From Hydractinia symbiolongicarpus (Eukaryota > Cnidaria > Hydrozoa > Anthoathecata > Hydractiniidae): a stretch of 64,000 nt of DNA. The stretch covers positions 2,294,001-2,358,000 of the forward strand of contig NC_079887.1 in NCBI RefSeq assembly GCF_029227915.1, in the 5' to 3' direction. A model generated the notes under the pieces. It worked only from the letters and a program-made list of their open reading frames with translations. It was not told the DNA's origin and made no database searches. Numbering within the stretch: position 1 is the stretch's first letter; each line of letters opens with the position of its first letter. This document shows positions 1 through 11,400 of the stretch, in pieces. A program made the position numbers and the translations under genes.

Positions 1-3000
1 GTTTTCAAAAATGTTTTCATTTTTGATGAGACGCTGAATAAAAGAAGTTTAATCGCCGGCAAACGAAAACCCGCCATTTCCCGTAAACCCCAGACTCGGC
101 CCGTATAGCCAAAAGTATACAAAGAAAGTACCCAGGGTGTGAACTCATTTCCCGAACGATTTTTTAAATTATTATTTCACCACTAAAGCCCATGAGACTT
201 GTAGTTTTCAAAAATGTTTTCATTTTTTATGAGACGCTGAATAAAAGAAGTTTAATCGCCGGCAAACGAAAACCTGCGATTTCCCGCAAATCCCGGACTC
301 GGCCCGTATAGTAATGAAAGTACCCGGGATGTAAACTCATTTCCCGAACGATTTTTTAAATTATTATTTCACCACTAAAATCCATGAGACTTGTAGTTTT
401 TAAAAATGTTTTCATTTTTGATGAGACGCTGAATAAAAGAAGTTTAATCGCCGGCAAACGAAAACCCGCGACTTCTCGTAAATCCCGGATTCTGCCCGTA
501 TAGTCAAAAGTATACAAAGAAAGTACCCAGGGTGTAAACTCAATTCCCGAACGATTTTTTAAATTATTATTTCACCACTAAAGCCCATGAGACTTGTAGT
601 TTTTAAAAATGTTTTCATTTTTGATGAGACGCTGAATAAAAGAAGTTTAATCGCCGGCAAACGAAAACCTGCGATTTCACGTAAATCCCGGACTCGGCCC
701 GTATAGTCAAAAGTATACAAAGAAAGTACCCAGGGTGTAAACTCATTTCCCGAACGATTTCTTAAATTATTATTTCACCACTAAAGCCCATGAGACTTGT
801 AGTTTTTAAAAATGTTTTCATTTTTGATGAGACGCTGATTAAAAGAAGTTTAATCGCCGGCAAACGAAAACCCGCCATTTCCCGTAAACCCCGGACTCGG
901 CCCGCATAGTCAAAAGTATACAAAGAAAGTACCCAGGGAGTAAACTCATTTCCCGAACGATTTTTTAAACTATTTTTTCACCACTAAAACGCATGAGACT
1001 TGTAGTTTTCAAAACTGTTTTCATTTTTGATGAGACGCTGAATAAGAGAAGTTTCATCCCCGGCAAACGAAAACCTGCGATTTCCCGTAAATCCCGGACT
1101 CGGCCCGTATAGTCAAAAGTATACAAAGAAAGTACCCAGAGTGTAAACTCATTTCCTGAACGTTTTTTTAAATTATTATTTCACCACTAAAGCCCATGAG
1201 ACTTGTAGTTTTTAAAAATGTTTTCATTTTTGATGAGACGCTGAATAAAAGAAGTTTAAACGCCGGCAAAAGAAAACCCGCGACTTCCCGTAAATCCCGG
1301 ACTCGGCCCGTATAGTTAAAAGTATACAAAGAAAGTACCTAGGGAGTAAACTCATTTGCCGAACGATTTTTTAAAATATTTTTTCACCACTAAAAAGCAT
1401 GAGACTTGTAGTTTTTAAAAATGTTTTCATTTTTGATGAGACGCTGAATAAAAGAAGTTTAATCGCCGGCAAACGAAAACCCGCGACTTCTCGTAAATCC
1501 CGGATTCGGCCCGTATAGTCAAAAGTATACAAAGAAAGTACCCAGGGTGTAAACTCATTTCCCGAACGATTTTTTAAATTATTATTTCACCACTAAAACC
1601 CATGAGACTTGTAGTTTTTAAAAATGTTTTCATTTTTGATGAGACGCTGAATAAAAGAAGTTTAATCGCCGGCAAACGAATACCTGCGATTTCACGTAAA
1701 TCCCGGACTCGGCCCGTATAGTCAAAAGTATACAAAGAAAGTACCCAGAGTGTAAACTCATTTCCCGAACGTTTTTTTAAATTATTATTTCACCACTAAA
1801 GCCCATGAGACTGGTAGTTTTTAAAAATGTTTTCATTTTTGATGAGACGCTGAAGAAAAGAAGTTTAAACGCCGGCAAAAGAAAACCCGCGACTTCCTGT
1901 AAATCCCGGACTCGGCCCGTATAGTTAAAAGTATACAAAGAAAGTACCCAGGGAGTAAACTCATTTGCCGAACGATTTTTTAAAATATTTTTTCACCACT
2001 AAAAAGCATGAGACTTGTAGTTTTCAAAAATGTTTTCATTTTTGATGAGACGCTGAATAAAAGAAGTTTAATCGCCGGCAAACGAAAACCTGCGATTTCC
2101 CGTAAATCCCGGACTCGGCCCGTATAGTAATGAAAGTACCCAGGGTGTAAACTCATTTCCCGAACGATTTTTTATATTATTATTTCACCACTAAAGCCCA
2201 TGAGACTTGTAGTTTTTAAAAATGTTTTCATTTTTGATGAAACGCTGAATAAAAGAAGTTTAAACGGCGGCAAACGAAAACCCGCGACTTCCCGTAAATC
2301 CCGGACTCGGCCCGTATAGTCAAAAGTATACGAAGAAAGCACCCAGGGAGTAAACTCATTTTCCGAACGATTTTTTAAAATATTTTTTCACCACTAAAAC
2401 GCATGAGACTTGTAGTTTTCAAAAATGTTTTCATTTTAGATGAGACGCTGAATAAAAGAAGTTTAATTGCCGGCAAACGAAATCCTGCGATTTCCCGTAA
2501 ATCCCGGACTCGGCCCGTATAGTAATGAAAGTACCCGGGATGTAAACTCATTTCCCGAACGATTTTTTAAGTTATTATTTCACCACTAAAACCCATGAGA
2601 CTGGTAGTTTTCAAAAATGTTTTCAATTTTGATGAGACGCTGAACAAAAGAAGTTTAATCGCCGGCAAACGAAAACCTGCGATTTCCCGTAAATACCGGA
2701 CTCGGCTGGAAAAGTAATGAAAGTACCCGGGATGTAAACTCATTTCCCGAACGATTTTTTAAGTTATTATTTCACCACTAAAACCCATGAGACTTGTAGT
2801 TTTCAAAAATGTTTTCATTTTTGATGAGACGCTGAATAAAAGAAGTTTAATCGCCGGCAAACGAAAACCTGCGATTTCCCGTAAATCCCGGACTCGGCCC
2901 GTATAGTAATGAAAGTACCCGGGATGTAAACTCATTTCCCGAACGATTTTTTAAGTTATTATTTCACCACTAAAACCCATGAGACTTGTAGTTTTCAAAA

Positions 3001-6000
3001 ATGTTTTCTTTTTTGATGAGACGCTGAATAAAAGAAGTTTAATCGCCGGCAAACGAAAACCTGCGATTTCCCGTAAATACCGGACTCGGCCCGTATAGTC
3101 AAAAGTATACAAAGAAAGTACCCAGGGTGTAAACTCATTTCCCGAACGATTTTTTAAATTATTATTTCACCACTAAAGCCCATGAGACTTGTAGTTTTTA
3201 AAAATGTTTTCATTTTTGATGAGACGCTGAATAAAAGAAGTTTAATCGCCGGCAAACGAAAACCCGCCATTTCCCGTACACCCCGGACTCGGCCCGCATA
3301 GTCAAAAGTATACAAAGAAAGTACCCAGAGTGTAAACTCATTTCCCGAACGTTTTTTTAAATTATTATTTCACCACTAAAGCCCATGAGACTTGTAGTTT
3401 TTAAAAATGTTTTCATTTTTGATGAGACGCTGAATAAAAGAAGTTTAAACGCCGGCAAAAGAAAACCCGCGACTTCCCGTAAATCCCGGACTCGGCCCGT
3501 ATAGTTAAAAGTATACAAAGAAAGTACCTAGGGAGTAAACTCATTTGCCGAACGATTTTTTAAATTATTATTTCACCACTAAAGCCCATGAGACTTGTAG
3601 TTTTCAAAAATGTTTTCATTTTTGATGAGACGCTGAATAAAAGAAGTTTAATCGCCGGCAAACGACAACCTGCGATTTCCCGCAAATCCCGGACTCGGCC
3701 CGTATAGTAATGAAAGTACCCGGGATGTAAACTCATTTCCCGAACGATTTTTTAAATTATTATTTCACCACTAAAACCCATGAGACTTGTAGTTTTTAAA
3801 AATGTTTTCATTTTTGATGAGACGCTGAATAAAAGAAGTTTAATCGCCGGCAAACGAAAACCCGCGACTTCCCGTAAATCCCGGATTCGGCCCGTATAGT
3901 CAAAAGTATACAAAGAAAGTACCCAGGGAGTAAACTCATTTCCCGAACGATTTTTTAAAATATTTTTTCACCACTAAAACGCATGAGACTTGTAGTTTTC
4001 AAAAATGTTTTCATTTTTGATGAGACGCTGAATAAAAGAAGTTTAATCGCCGGCAAACGAAAACCCGCCATTTCCCGTAAACCCCAGACTCGGCCCGCAT
4101 ATTCAAAAGTATACAAAGAAAGTACCCAGGGAGTAAACTCATTTCCCGAACGATTTTTTAAATTATTTTTTTACCACTAAAACGCATGAGACTTGTAGTT
4201 TTCAAAAATGTTTTCATTTTTGATGAGACGCTGAATAAAAGAAGTTTAATCGCCGGCAAACGAAAACCGGCGATTTCCCGTAAATCCCGGACTCGGCCCG
4301 TATAGCCAAAAGTATACAAAGAAAGTACCCAGGGTGTAAACTCATTTCCCGAACGATTTTTTAAATTATTATTTCACCACTAAAGCCCATGAGACTTGTA
4401 GTTTTCAAAAATGTTTTCATTTTTGATGAGACGCTGAATAAAAAAAGTTTAATCGCCGGCAAACGAAAACCTGCGATTTCCCGCAAATCCCGGAGTCGGC
4501 CCGTATAGTAATGAAAGTACCCGGGATGTAAACTCATTTCCCGAAAGATTTTTTAAATTATTATTTCACCACTAAAACCCATGAGACTTGTAGTTTTTAA
4601 AAATGTTTTCATTTTTGATGAGACGCTGAATAAAAGAAGTTTAATCGCCGGCAAACGAAAACCCGCGACTTCTCGTAAATCCCGGATTCGGCCCGTATAG
4701 TCAAAAGTATACAAAGAAAGTACCCAGGGTGTAAACTCATTTCCCGAACGATTTTTTAAATTATTATTTCACCACTAAAGCCCATGAGACTTGTAGTTTT
4801 TAAAAATGTTTTCATTTTTGATGAGACGCTGAATAAAAGAAGTTTAATCGCCGGCAAACGAAAACCTGCGATTTCACGTAAATCCCGGACTCGACCCGTA
4901 TAGTCAAAAGTATACAAAGAAAGTACCCAGAGTGTAAACTCATTTCCCGAACGTTTTTTTAAACTATTATTTCACCACTAAAGCCCATGAGACTTGTAGT
5001 TTTTAAAAATGTTTTCATTTTTGATGAGACGCTGAATAAAAGAAGTTTAATCGCCGGCAAACGAAAACCTGCGATTTCACGTAAATCCCGGACTCGACCC
5101 GTATAGTCAAAAGTATACAAAGAAAGTACCCAGAGTGTAAACTCATTTCCCGAACGTTTTTTTAAATTATTATTTCACCACTAAAGCCCATGAGACTTGT
5201 ACTTTTTAAAAGTGTTTTCATTTTTGATGAGACGCTGAATAAAAGAAGTTTAATCGCCGGCAAACGAAAACCTGCGATTTCACGTAAATCCCGGACTCGA
5301 CCCGTATAGTCAAAAGTATACAAAGAAAGTACCCAGAGTGTAAACTCATTTCCCGAACGTTTTTTTAAATTATTATTTCACCACTAAAGCCCATGAGACT
5401 TGTAGTTTTTAAAAATGTTTTCATTTTTGATGAGACGCTGAAGAAAAGAAGTTTAAACGCCGGCAAAAGAAAACCCGCGACTTCCCGTAAATCCCAGACT
5501 CGGCCCGTATAGTTGAAAGTATACAAAGAAAGTACCCAGGGAGTAAACTCATTTGCCGAACGATTTTTTAAAATATTTTTTCACCACTAAAAAGCATGAG
5601 ACTTGTAGTTTTCAAAAATGTTTTCATTTTTGATGAGACGCTGAATAAAAGAAGTTTAATCGCCGGCAAACGAAAACCTGCGATTTCCCGTAAATCCCAG
5701 ACTCGGTCCGTATAGTCAAAAGTATACAAAGAAAGTACCCAGGGTGTAAACTCATTTCCCGAACGATTTTTTATATTATTATTTCACCACTAAAGCCCAT
5801 GAGACTTGTAGTTTTTAAAAATGTTTTCATTTTTGATGAGACGCTGAATAAAAGAAGTTTAATCGCCGGCAAACGAAAACCCGCCATTTCCCGTAAACCC
5901 CGGACTCGGCCCGCATAGTCAAAAGTATACAAAGAAAGTACCCAGGGAGTAAACTCATTTCCCAAACGATTTTTTAAACTATTTTTTCACCACTAAAACG

Positions 6001-6557
6001 CATGAGACTTGTAGTTTTCAAAACTGTTTTCATTTTTGATGAGACGCTGAATAAGAGAAGTTTCATCCCCGGCAAACGAAAACCTGCGATTTCCCGTAAA
6101 TCCCGGACTCGGCCCGTATAGTCAAAAGTATACAAAGAAAGTACCCAGGGAGTAAACTCATTTCCCGAACGATTTTTTAAATTATTATTTCACCACTAAA
6201 GCCCATGAGACTTGTAGTTTTTAAAAATGTTTTCATTTTTGATGAGACGCTGAATAAAAGGAGTTTAATCGCCGGCAAATGAAAACCCGCCATTTCCCGT
6301 AAACCCCGGACTCGGCCCGCATAGTCAAAAGTATACAAAGAAAGTACCCAGGGAGTAAACTCATTTCCCGAACGATTTTTTAAACTATTTTTTCACCACT
6401 AAAGCCCATGAGACTTGTAGTTTTTAAAAATGTTTTCATTTTTGATGAGACGCTGAATAAAAGAAGTTTAATCGCCGGCAAACGAAAACCCGCGACTTCC
6501 CGTAAATCCCGGATTCGGCCCGTATAGTCAAAAGTATACAAAGAAAGTACCCAGGGA
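1..6557 (+). repeat. Satellite array block 1 (about 203-bp tandem monomers)
   Basis: About 33 head-to-tail copies of an AT-rich monomer run up to the left end of the transposon. Using the start CATGAGACTTGTAG as anchor, copies begin at 191, 383, 586, 789, 992 and 1195, giving spacings of 192, 203, 203, 203 and 203. The long form carries AAAGTATACAAAG after TAGTC. The short form has TAGTAATGAAAGTACCCGGG there instead and is 11 bp shorter. Monomers are fairly mixed, with no dominant short higher-order period. One rare variant (AATAAGAGAAGTTTCATCCC) occurs at about 1042 and about 6051, 5.0 kb apart. Frames of about 65 residues on either strand are by-products: 203 is not a multiple of 3, so no frame continues through successive monomers. 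The function is unknown; a centromeric or pericentromeric array is a reasonable inference. Confidence 0.97.
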
Positions 6558-6577
6558 CTCGTCGACGTTAAGGCGCG
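6558..6577 (+). repeat. Left terminal inverted repeat, copy 1
   Basis: Twenty bases starting CTCGTCGA pair with the inverted right end at 16225-16244 (16/20). The first eight bases and the internal TTAAGGC are identical in both ends. It marks the exact switch from satellite to unique sequence. Confidence 0.85.
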
Positions 6578-7721
6578 TTCTTGCGGCTCCTCGTTATTTT
6601 AACTCGCTTAATTTTATTTACGGCTTTGGCGAGTAATATTCTAACGCGCTATCTGGTCCGCAGATTTAATTAATTACAAAGTAGCGTGGCACGCCACCAT
6701 TATTACATTGATTTCATTTGGGTTCTTTACTTGTCCTGATTTGTTTTGTGTCAAGTTTGGTTGAAGAAAGAATTGTTAGAAGAAAGAAGGCTAACAAGTG
6801 TAAGTTTTTTTTACTCCAATACGGTGCTATATTGTCAGGAACAAAATTATATTCATAATATAATAAACTTTTGGAGATTTCTAGCCGCTTTAGCTAGCTA
6901 TACTCCACTCCTGCCCCACCAAGAATGGTTAAAAATAGAAGAGTTTATCTAAGAATTTTTATGTTGTTATTCGATCTCTTTTCACAAAAATATTCTTGTT
7001 TTTTCTTGTTTTTTCTAAATCATACTCTACCAAAACCAAAATCTCTAGCTATACTAACTAAAACTGCTTACCAAAGGTAGCTAATGTTAAAAAAATTATA
7101 AAATTTTTGCCTTTCGTACACTAAAAAATTATATATTGACTAACTCTGTAAGCCACATAGCAATGTGTTTTTATGTATATATATATATATATCAAATTGA
7201 GATACTTATTTAGTCAAAATATCCATAAATACATTTAGGAACTAAATTAAATTTAGAAAATATTTTAAATATTTATATAACGATAATCGTATATGATAAC
7301 CATAACTGTATAAAATAACTAATAACTGTAGAAACTTAAACTAATCTGAGCTACATTCACATTTAACTAGCTTAAAAGTTTATAATACAGCCTTTTTAAC
7401 AAAAGTTTTTTCTCATTTTCTTCCTTAATTTAACTGTTGTTTATGTATGGGAGCATGTGATCGCAAAACAAAATATAAATTTCAGTCGTTAAACAAGTTT
7501 GCCAACGTGAAATCAATTAAATTACAAAATCTGTAATACTTCTCAACTTTTCCAAATCACTACAGTTTATCGAAAACGTTTTCCCTATATTTTCAAATGT
7601 TAATGTTTTACTAAAAACTATTAACATTAACATTAAACTATTATTAAAGTATACTTTATAATATAAAAACTTCTGTTTACAACACTTTCAGTTCAAATTT
7701 GACTTTAACCTTATTGTAAAA
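6578..7721. other. Non-coding 3' flank of the transposon gene, copy 1
   Basis: I find no convincing gene here. The first 150 bases inside the left TIR are relatively GC-rich (around 6560-6700), and the rest is very AT-rich. A short TA run lies near 7173-7192. An imperfect inverted repeat with 13-bp arms (7596-7608 and 7622-7634, loop 13) lies about 90-125 bases past the stop codon of the minus-strand gene, where the 3' UTR would be. I saw no clear AATAAA on the minus strand. A plus-strand 68-codon frame at 6746-6952 begins with TTG, not ATG, and looks accidental. Confidence 0.6.
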
Positions 7722-8424
7722 TCAAAAAAGTTCTTTTTTTAAAGCTTTACAATAACGTAAGACCTTTATTGTTTCTTTGTATTTTTTTGTCTCTTCGTCT
7801 TTTTCCGGGACTAATTTTACACTGTGTTTGGTATCTTGCAAAGCGGTAAATTCTAGATCTTTTAATTCTTCCATTTTTGTTCTTTCTGCAATTTTCACTT
7901 TGACTTCAACTTCTGCCACACACAATTTATAGTTTTCTGTCAATTCTTTTGTTTTTCCAGACTTCATACGTTTGCGCAATCGATCATACTTGTAAACAAG
8001 AGCTATATCACCAAGTATTGATTTTATCATTCTTGCTGTGTTACCAATCTCTTTCTCAGTTTGAGGAACATTCATTGGTTTTCTTTTAATTTTAAACAAA
8101 GAATCACCCTTATCTACTGTATTATTGGGAGCGAAATGTGGGAGTATAGTAGGAAAAATAGCTTTATTTGAAATAGGTGTCGATGTTACAGGTGCAAATT
8201 TTTTCGAACATGGTGTCGAAGGTACAACGGGTGGAAACAATGGTGTAGTAGGTGCCTCGAAATTGGTAACAGGTGATACTGAGATACTGGTTGACATGAA
8301 TTCCTTCTTTTCATTCACACTGTATTCGAAATGTTTTAAATTATCCAAGAATACCGTGGTGTTTTCTTTAGTTACTTTGTAGGCTGGGATAATTTCAGTA
8401 TTTTTTAAGCAATCAACCCATAAC
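7722..8424 (-). CDS. Exon 9 (C-terminal exon) of transposon gene, copy 1
   Basis: It encodes residues 1003-1235 and the stop codon. A Pro/Thr/Ser-rich linker (APTTPLFPPVVPSTP and following) is followed by a long Lys/Glu-rich helical region, probably a coiled coil for oligomerisation. The acceptor is TTTGTCCAG. The frame extends 3 codons into the intron, where it starts at a TTG rather than an ATG, so it is an exon and not a separate gene. Confidence 0.8.
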
Positions 8425-11400
8425 CTGGACAAAAATTAAAATTACAAAATATTGTAAATTTGAAAATTTAAGTATTAAAGGTGTATTTTTAAATTCAAAT
8501 TTGTGAACTGTAAAACTTTTTGTAACTAGGTAGACAAAGATATAATTTACCCTTAGATATATGTGGTAATAAAGGTGTATTTTAAGATATATACATTACT
8601 TTTTCAGGTAATCCTCTTCCTGATTCAATGTCCACGATCGGAAATGATGCAACTTCAATGTGCTGTCTAATGGTAATTTTTCTTCATTTTTTATGAAAAT
8701 ACCTGTTGGTGTTTCTTCCCACCACTTGTGACTGTCCAAAATGAAGTCAGCGATACGTTTAAGATATGTTTCGTGATTTCTTGGGTATTCTTTTATCCAG
8801 TCAAATGGGATCAGTGTGCCTAAATAATGACAATAGGTACATAAATTTTAATTCAATATTAGCAAGAAAATCTTAATTTGTCCTTAAGAATAACTAAATT
8901 TCCTAATTTTTACATCAAATTTGTCCAAAATTTGTTTAATTATAGATTATAGATACTAGTCAATAAGGCCCGTGGAAAAATCCACTGAGGAGGCAGGATA
9001 AAAATGAAAAAGAAGCGTTAAAATTGTTTTAACGTCAAAGTTTGGTAAATTACAGAACAAAATTATAAGCGATGTTTTATAGAATTTGTTAAAGAAAATT
9101 GTAAGGAATATAATCGTCTTTGTAAAAGTCACGGACAGACAGACAGAAGCTCCGTATTATTATAAGATATGAATTATATAGGTTACATTTTTGCAAAATG
9201 TTTTCCAAGGGACTGAATGAAAATTAATACCTGTCATTGCATTACTAATTGGTTTGTACAATTCCTTGAATTCTTTTTCTTCTCTTTCTTCCAGCTCAAT
9301 ACCCTCATTTAACTTTTCTGCTGCTTGCAATCGAATTATCGCATTGGCTATAATGTTATCACCATGATTGTTAGATGTTAACTTAGTGAAGGTTTTCAAT
9401 GGATTGAACATGGCTTCCTCCTTCTCAGTATTAGCTGTACGCCCAGAGATCAATCGTAATTGAGTACAGGAATGACGCATTAAGGAGTGGTAGTAAACAC
9501 CGAAGAATTTCCGTGATGTCAATGACTTCAAGCTACCCTTTATATAGATTTTAGTCAGCATTGAGTGAATATGTGTTGCATTAATCAATCTCAATATGAC
9601 TGGAGTGCTTCGTTCTTTATCAGGAAGGTATAAAATTTCCTGTATTTCACATAGAGTTGTCAACATTTTCACAGCAAAAGTATCTTCCAAATTTTTTATA
9701 GCCCAATTTGTGGCTATCAATAAGCTTCTTCTATAGTCACTAGAATTTTTAGCCTCTTTGTTGTTAAAAGAACTATCAATAATTTTAATTAGCTCTTGCT
9801 TTTTGTCAATGTGGTGTGGAAGTTCATTGTATATGTTTTTTATGTAATTGGATATGTCGTGTAATGGTTCATTGTTTAATACTTCGTATTTTCCAAGGTT
9901 CACTTCCTCCAGTGTATTGTTAATGTTCTCAAACATTAATGCTGGTAATCGTTGTATACCATGGACACTTTCAAGTAAAAGGGATTGTAGCTCTTTAAGT
10001 GTTGTGGAGCACGAGAACTGTATTTTTCTTTGGTGAAGCTCATGAATTAGTTGATCTTTTTTTAAGTTCTGGAAAACTTTCACCTTGCCATCATGGAGTG
10101 CATCGGTGGCACGTATTGTCATCTTCACCTGAGCCATTCTATCATGCAGTGATAAATGATCCAAGTTGTATGAATGGACCATACTGCTTGCACAATCAGC
10201 ATGAATTCCACAAGAGTGACAGTAAAAATTTCCGCCCTTTTGTTGCCCTGCTTCAAAAGCTGCAGCTGGACTATCACCCTTGAAAATTCTCATAACATCA
10301 GTGATGTTGAATTCTTTTTCAACTGGTGATGTTATCTTCAAAATATCTTCCAGTCGATCACTACTGTATAGCAGCTGCTGGTCATTAGAAGGACATCTAG
10401 CTAACAGGTAAAACTCTGGCTTCTCTACTGTAGCTTGAATGTTGACTTTTTTGTTAGTCTTTTTCATGTATTCCTCATCTGTATAAAACACTGCTGGGTC
10501 ATACATGCATGAAACTAACATTAGAAGGTGACTATGACTGGCAAGAGATGAACCATCATGCCAACACATCAAGTGCCTTGTTCTTTCTATCTCTTGAACC
10601 TTTTTAATAATGTCTTCATGACTGACCAGCTTGTCAAACTCATTTACACTTTTTAGAAAATTAAGTAGTTCTTCTATTTCCATTCCGTACAATTGTTCAT
10701 CAGTGTGAAGCCTCATATATTGCCTATGCTTTCTTAGCATGTCACGTCTGATATCTGACAGTTCCATTTTTCTACCCAAGATTTCTACAGTTTCTTCAAC
10801 AACTTTATTGTTTCGAAGTACAACTTTTTCAAACTTTTGAGGCACAATGAGGTGACCTAAGTTGTAATCTCCACTGGCAATTTTTTCTTTTAATTTTTCA
10901 GTTACTTGTTGATTCGTAACTTCTACGGGTATCGACAGATCTTTGAAGTTTGGAACGTTCAACCTGAAGAGAATGTTGTACATAAATATTAGCAAAGTTG
11001 GGACGAGGTTTGGTTAAAAAGAAAACAATTAGTATGTAGATATACCTTCGTTTTTTTTTTCTAATTCTTGTGAAACTATCATTAATATCATTAGCAGTAA
11101 CACAGCAGCGGAATCTGTTAATGTTGCAACCACATAATGTCAGCAGTTCTTTCATTATCTGCCCAGCATTGGCAGGTGTAATACCTGAAAAATATATAAT
11201 CATTTAAGCCTAAGTACACGTTTTTTTAAAAGAACACTAAAATGTTCTTAACATACCATTTTTGCTTTTCAAATTGTACCGTCTTGCCAAATCAGTGAAA
11301 TTTATTTTAAATTCATCTGGATATTTGTTAATTTCAGTTATACAATCTTGTTGCTCCCATGTGTACTGCTGGAGATCACCAGTATGTGAATGTGGTCTTT

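Noticed and set aside
1-200. CENP-B box in the satellite monomer
   Set aside because: The nearest words (TTCGTTTGCCGGCG and TTCGGGAAATGAG on the minus strand) miss required bases of the consensus.
3983-4180. Repeated 60-71-residue open frames in satellite monomers on both strands
   Set aside because: They are monomer-length by-products with no domain. The monomer length is not a multiple of three, and frames appear or vanish with single variants, so they are not genes.
1-6557. CRISPR array
   Set aside because: The repeat is a contiguous satellite of about 200 bp with no separate short repeats and unique spacers, in a eukaryotic context.
6746-6952. 68-codon plus-strand frame near the left end of the element
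   Set aside because: It starts with TTG, has no domain and lies in an AT-rich flank.
8125-8382. Plus-strand frame opposite exon 9 (and the copy at 25811-26068)
   Set aside because: It is the antisense shadow of the minus-strand exon, whose splicing and phase are consistent.
9848-10283. Two plus-strand frames opposite exon 7
   Set aside because: These are antisense shadows of the 577-codon exon.
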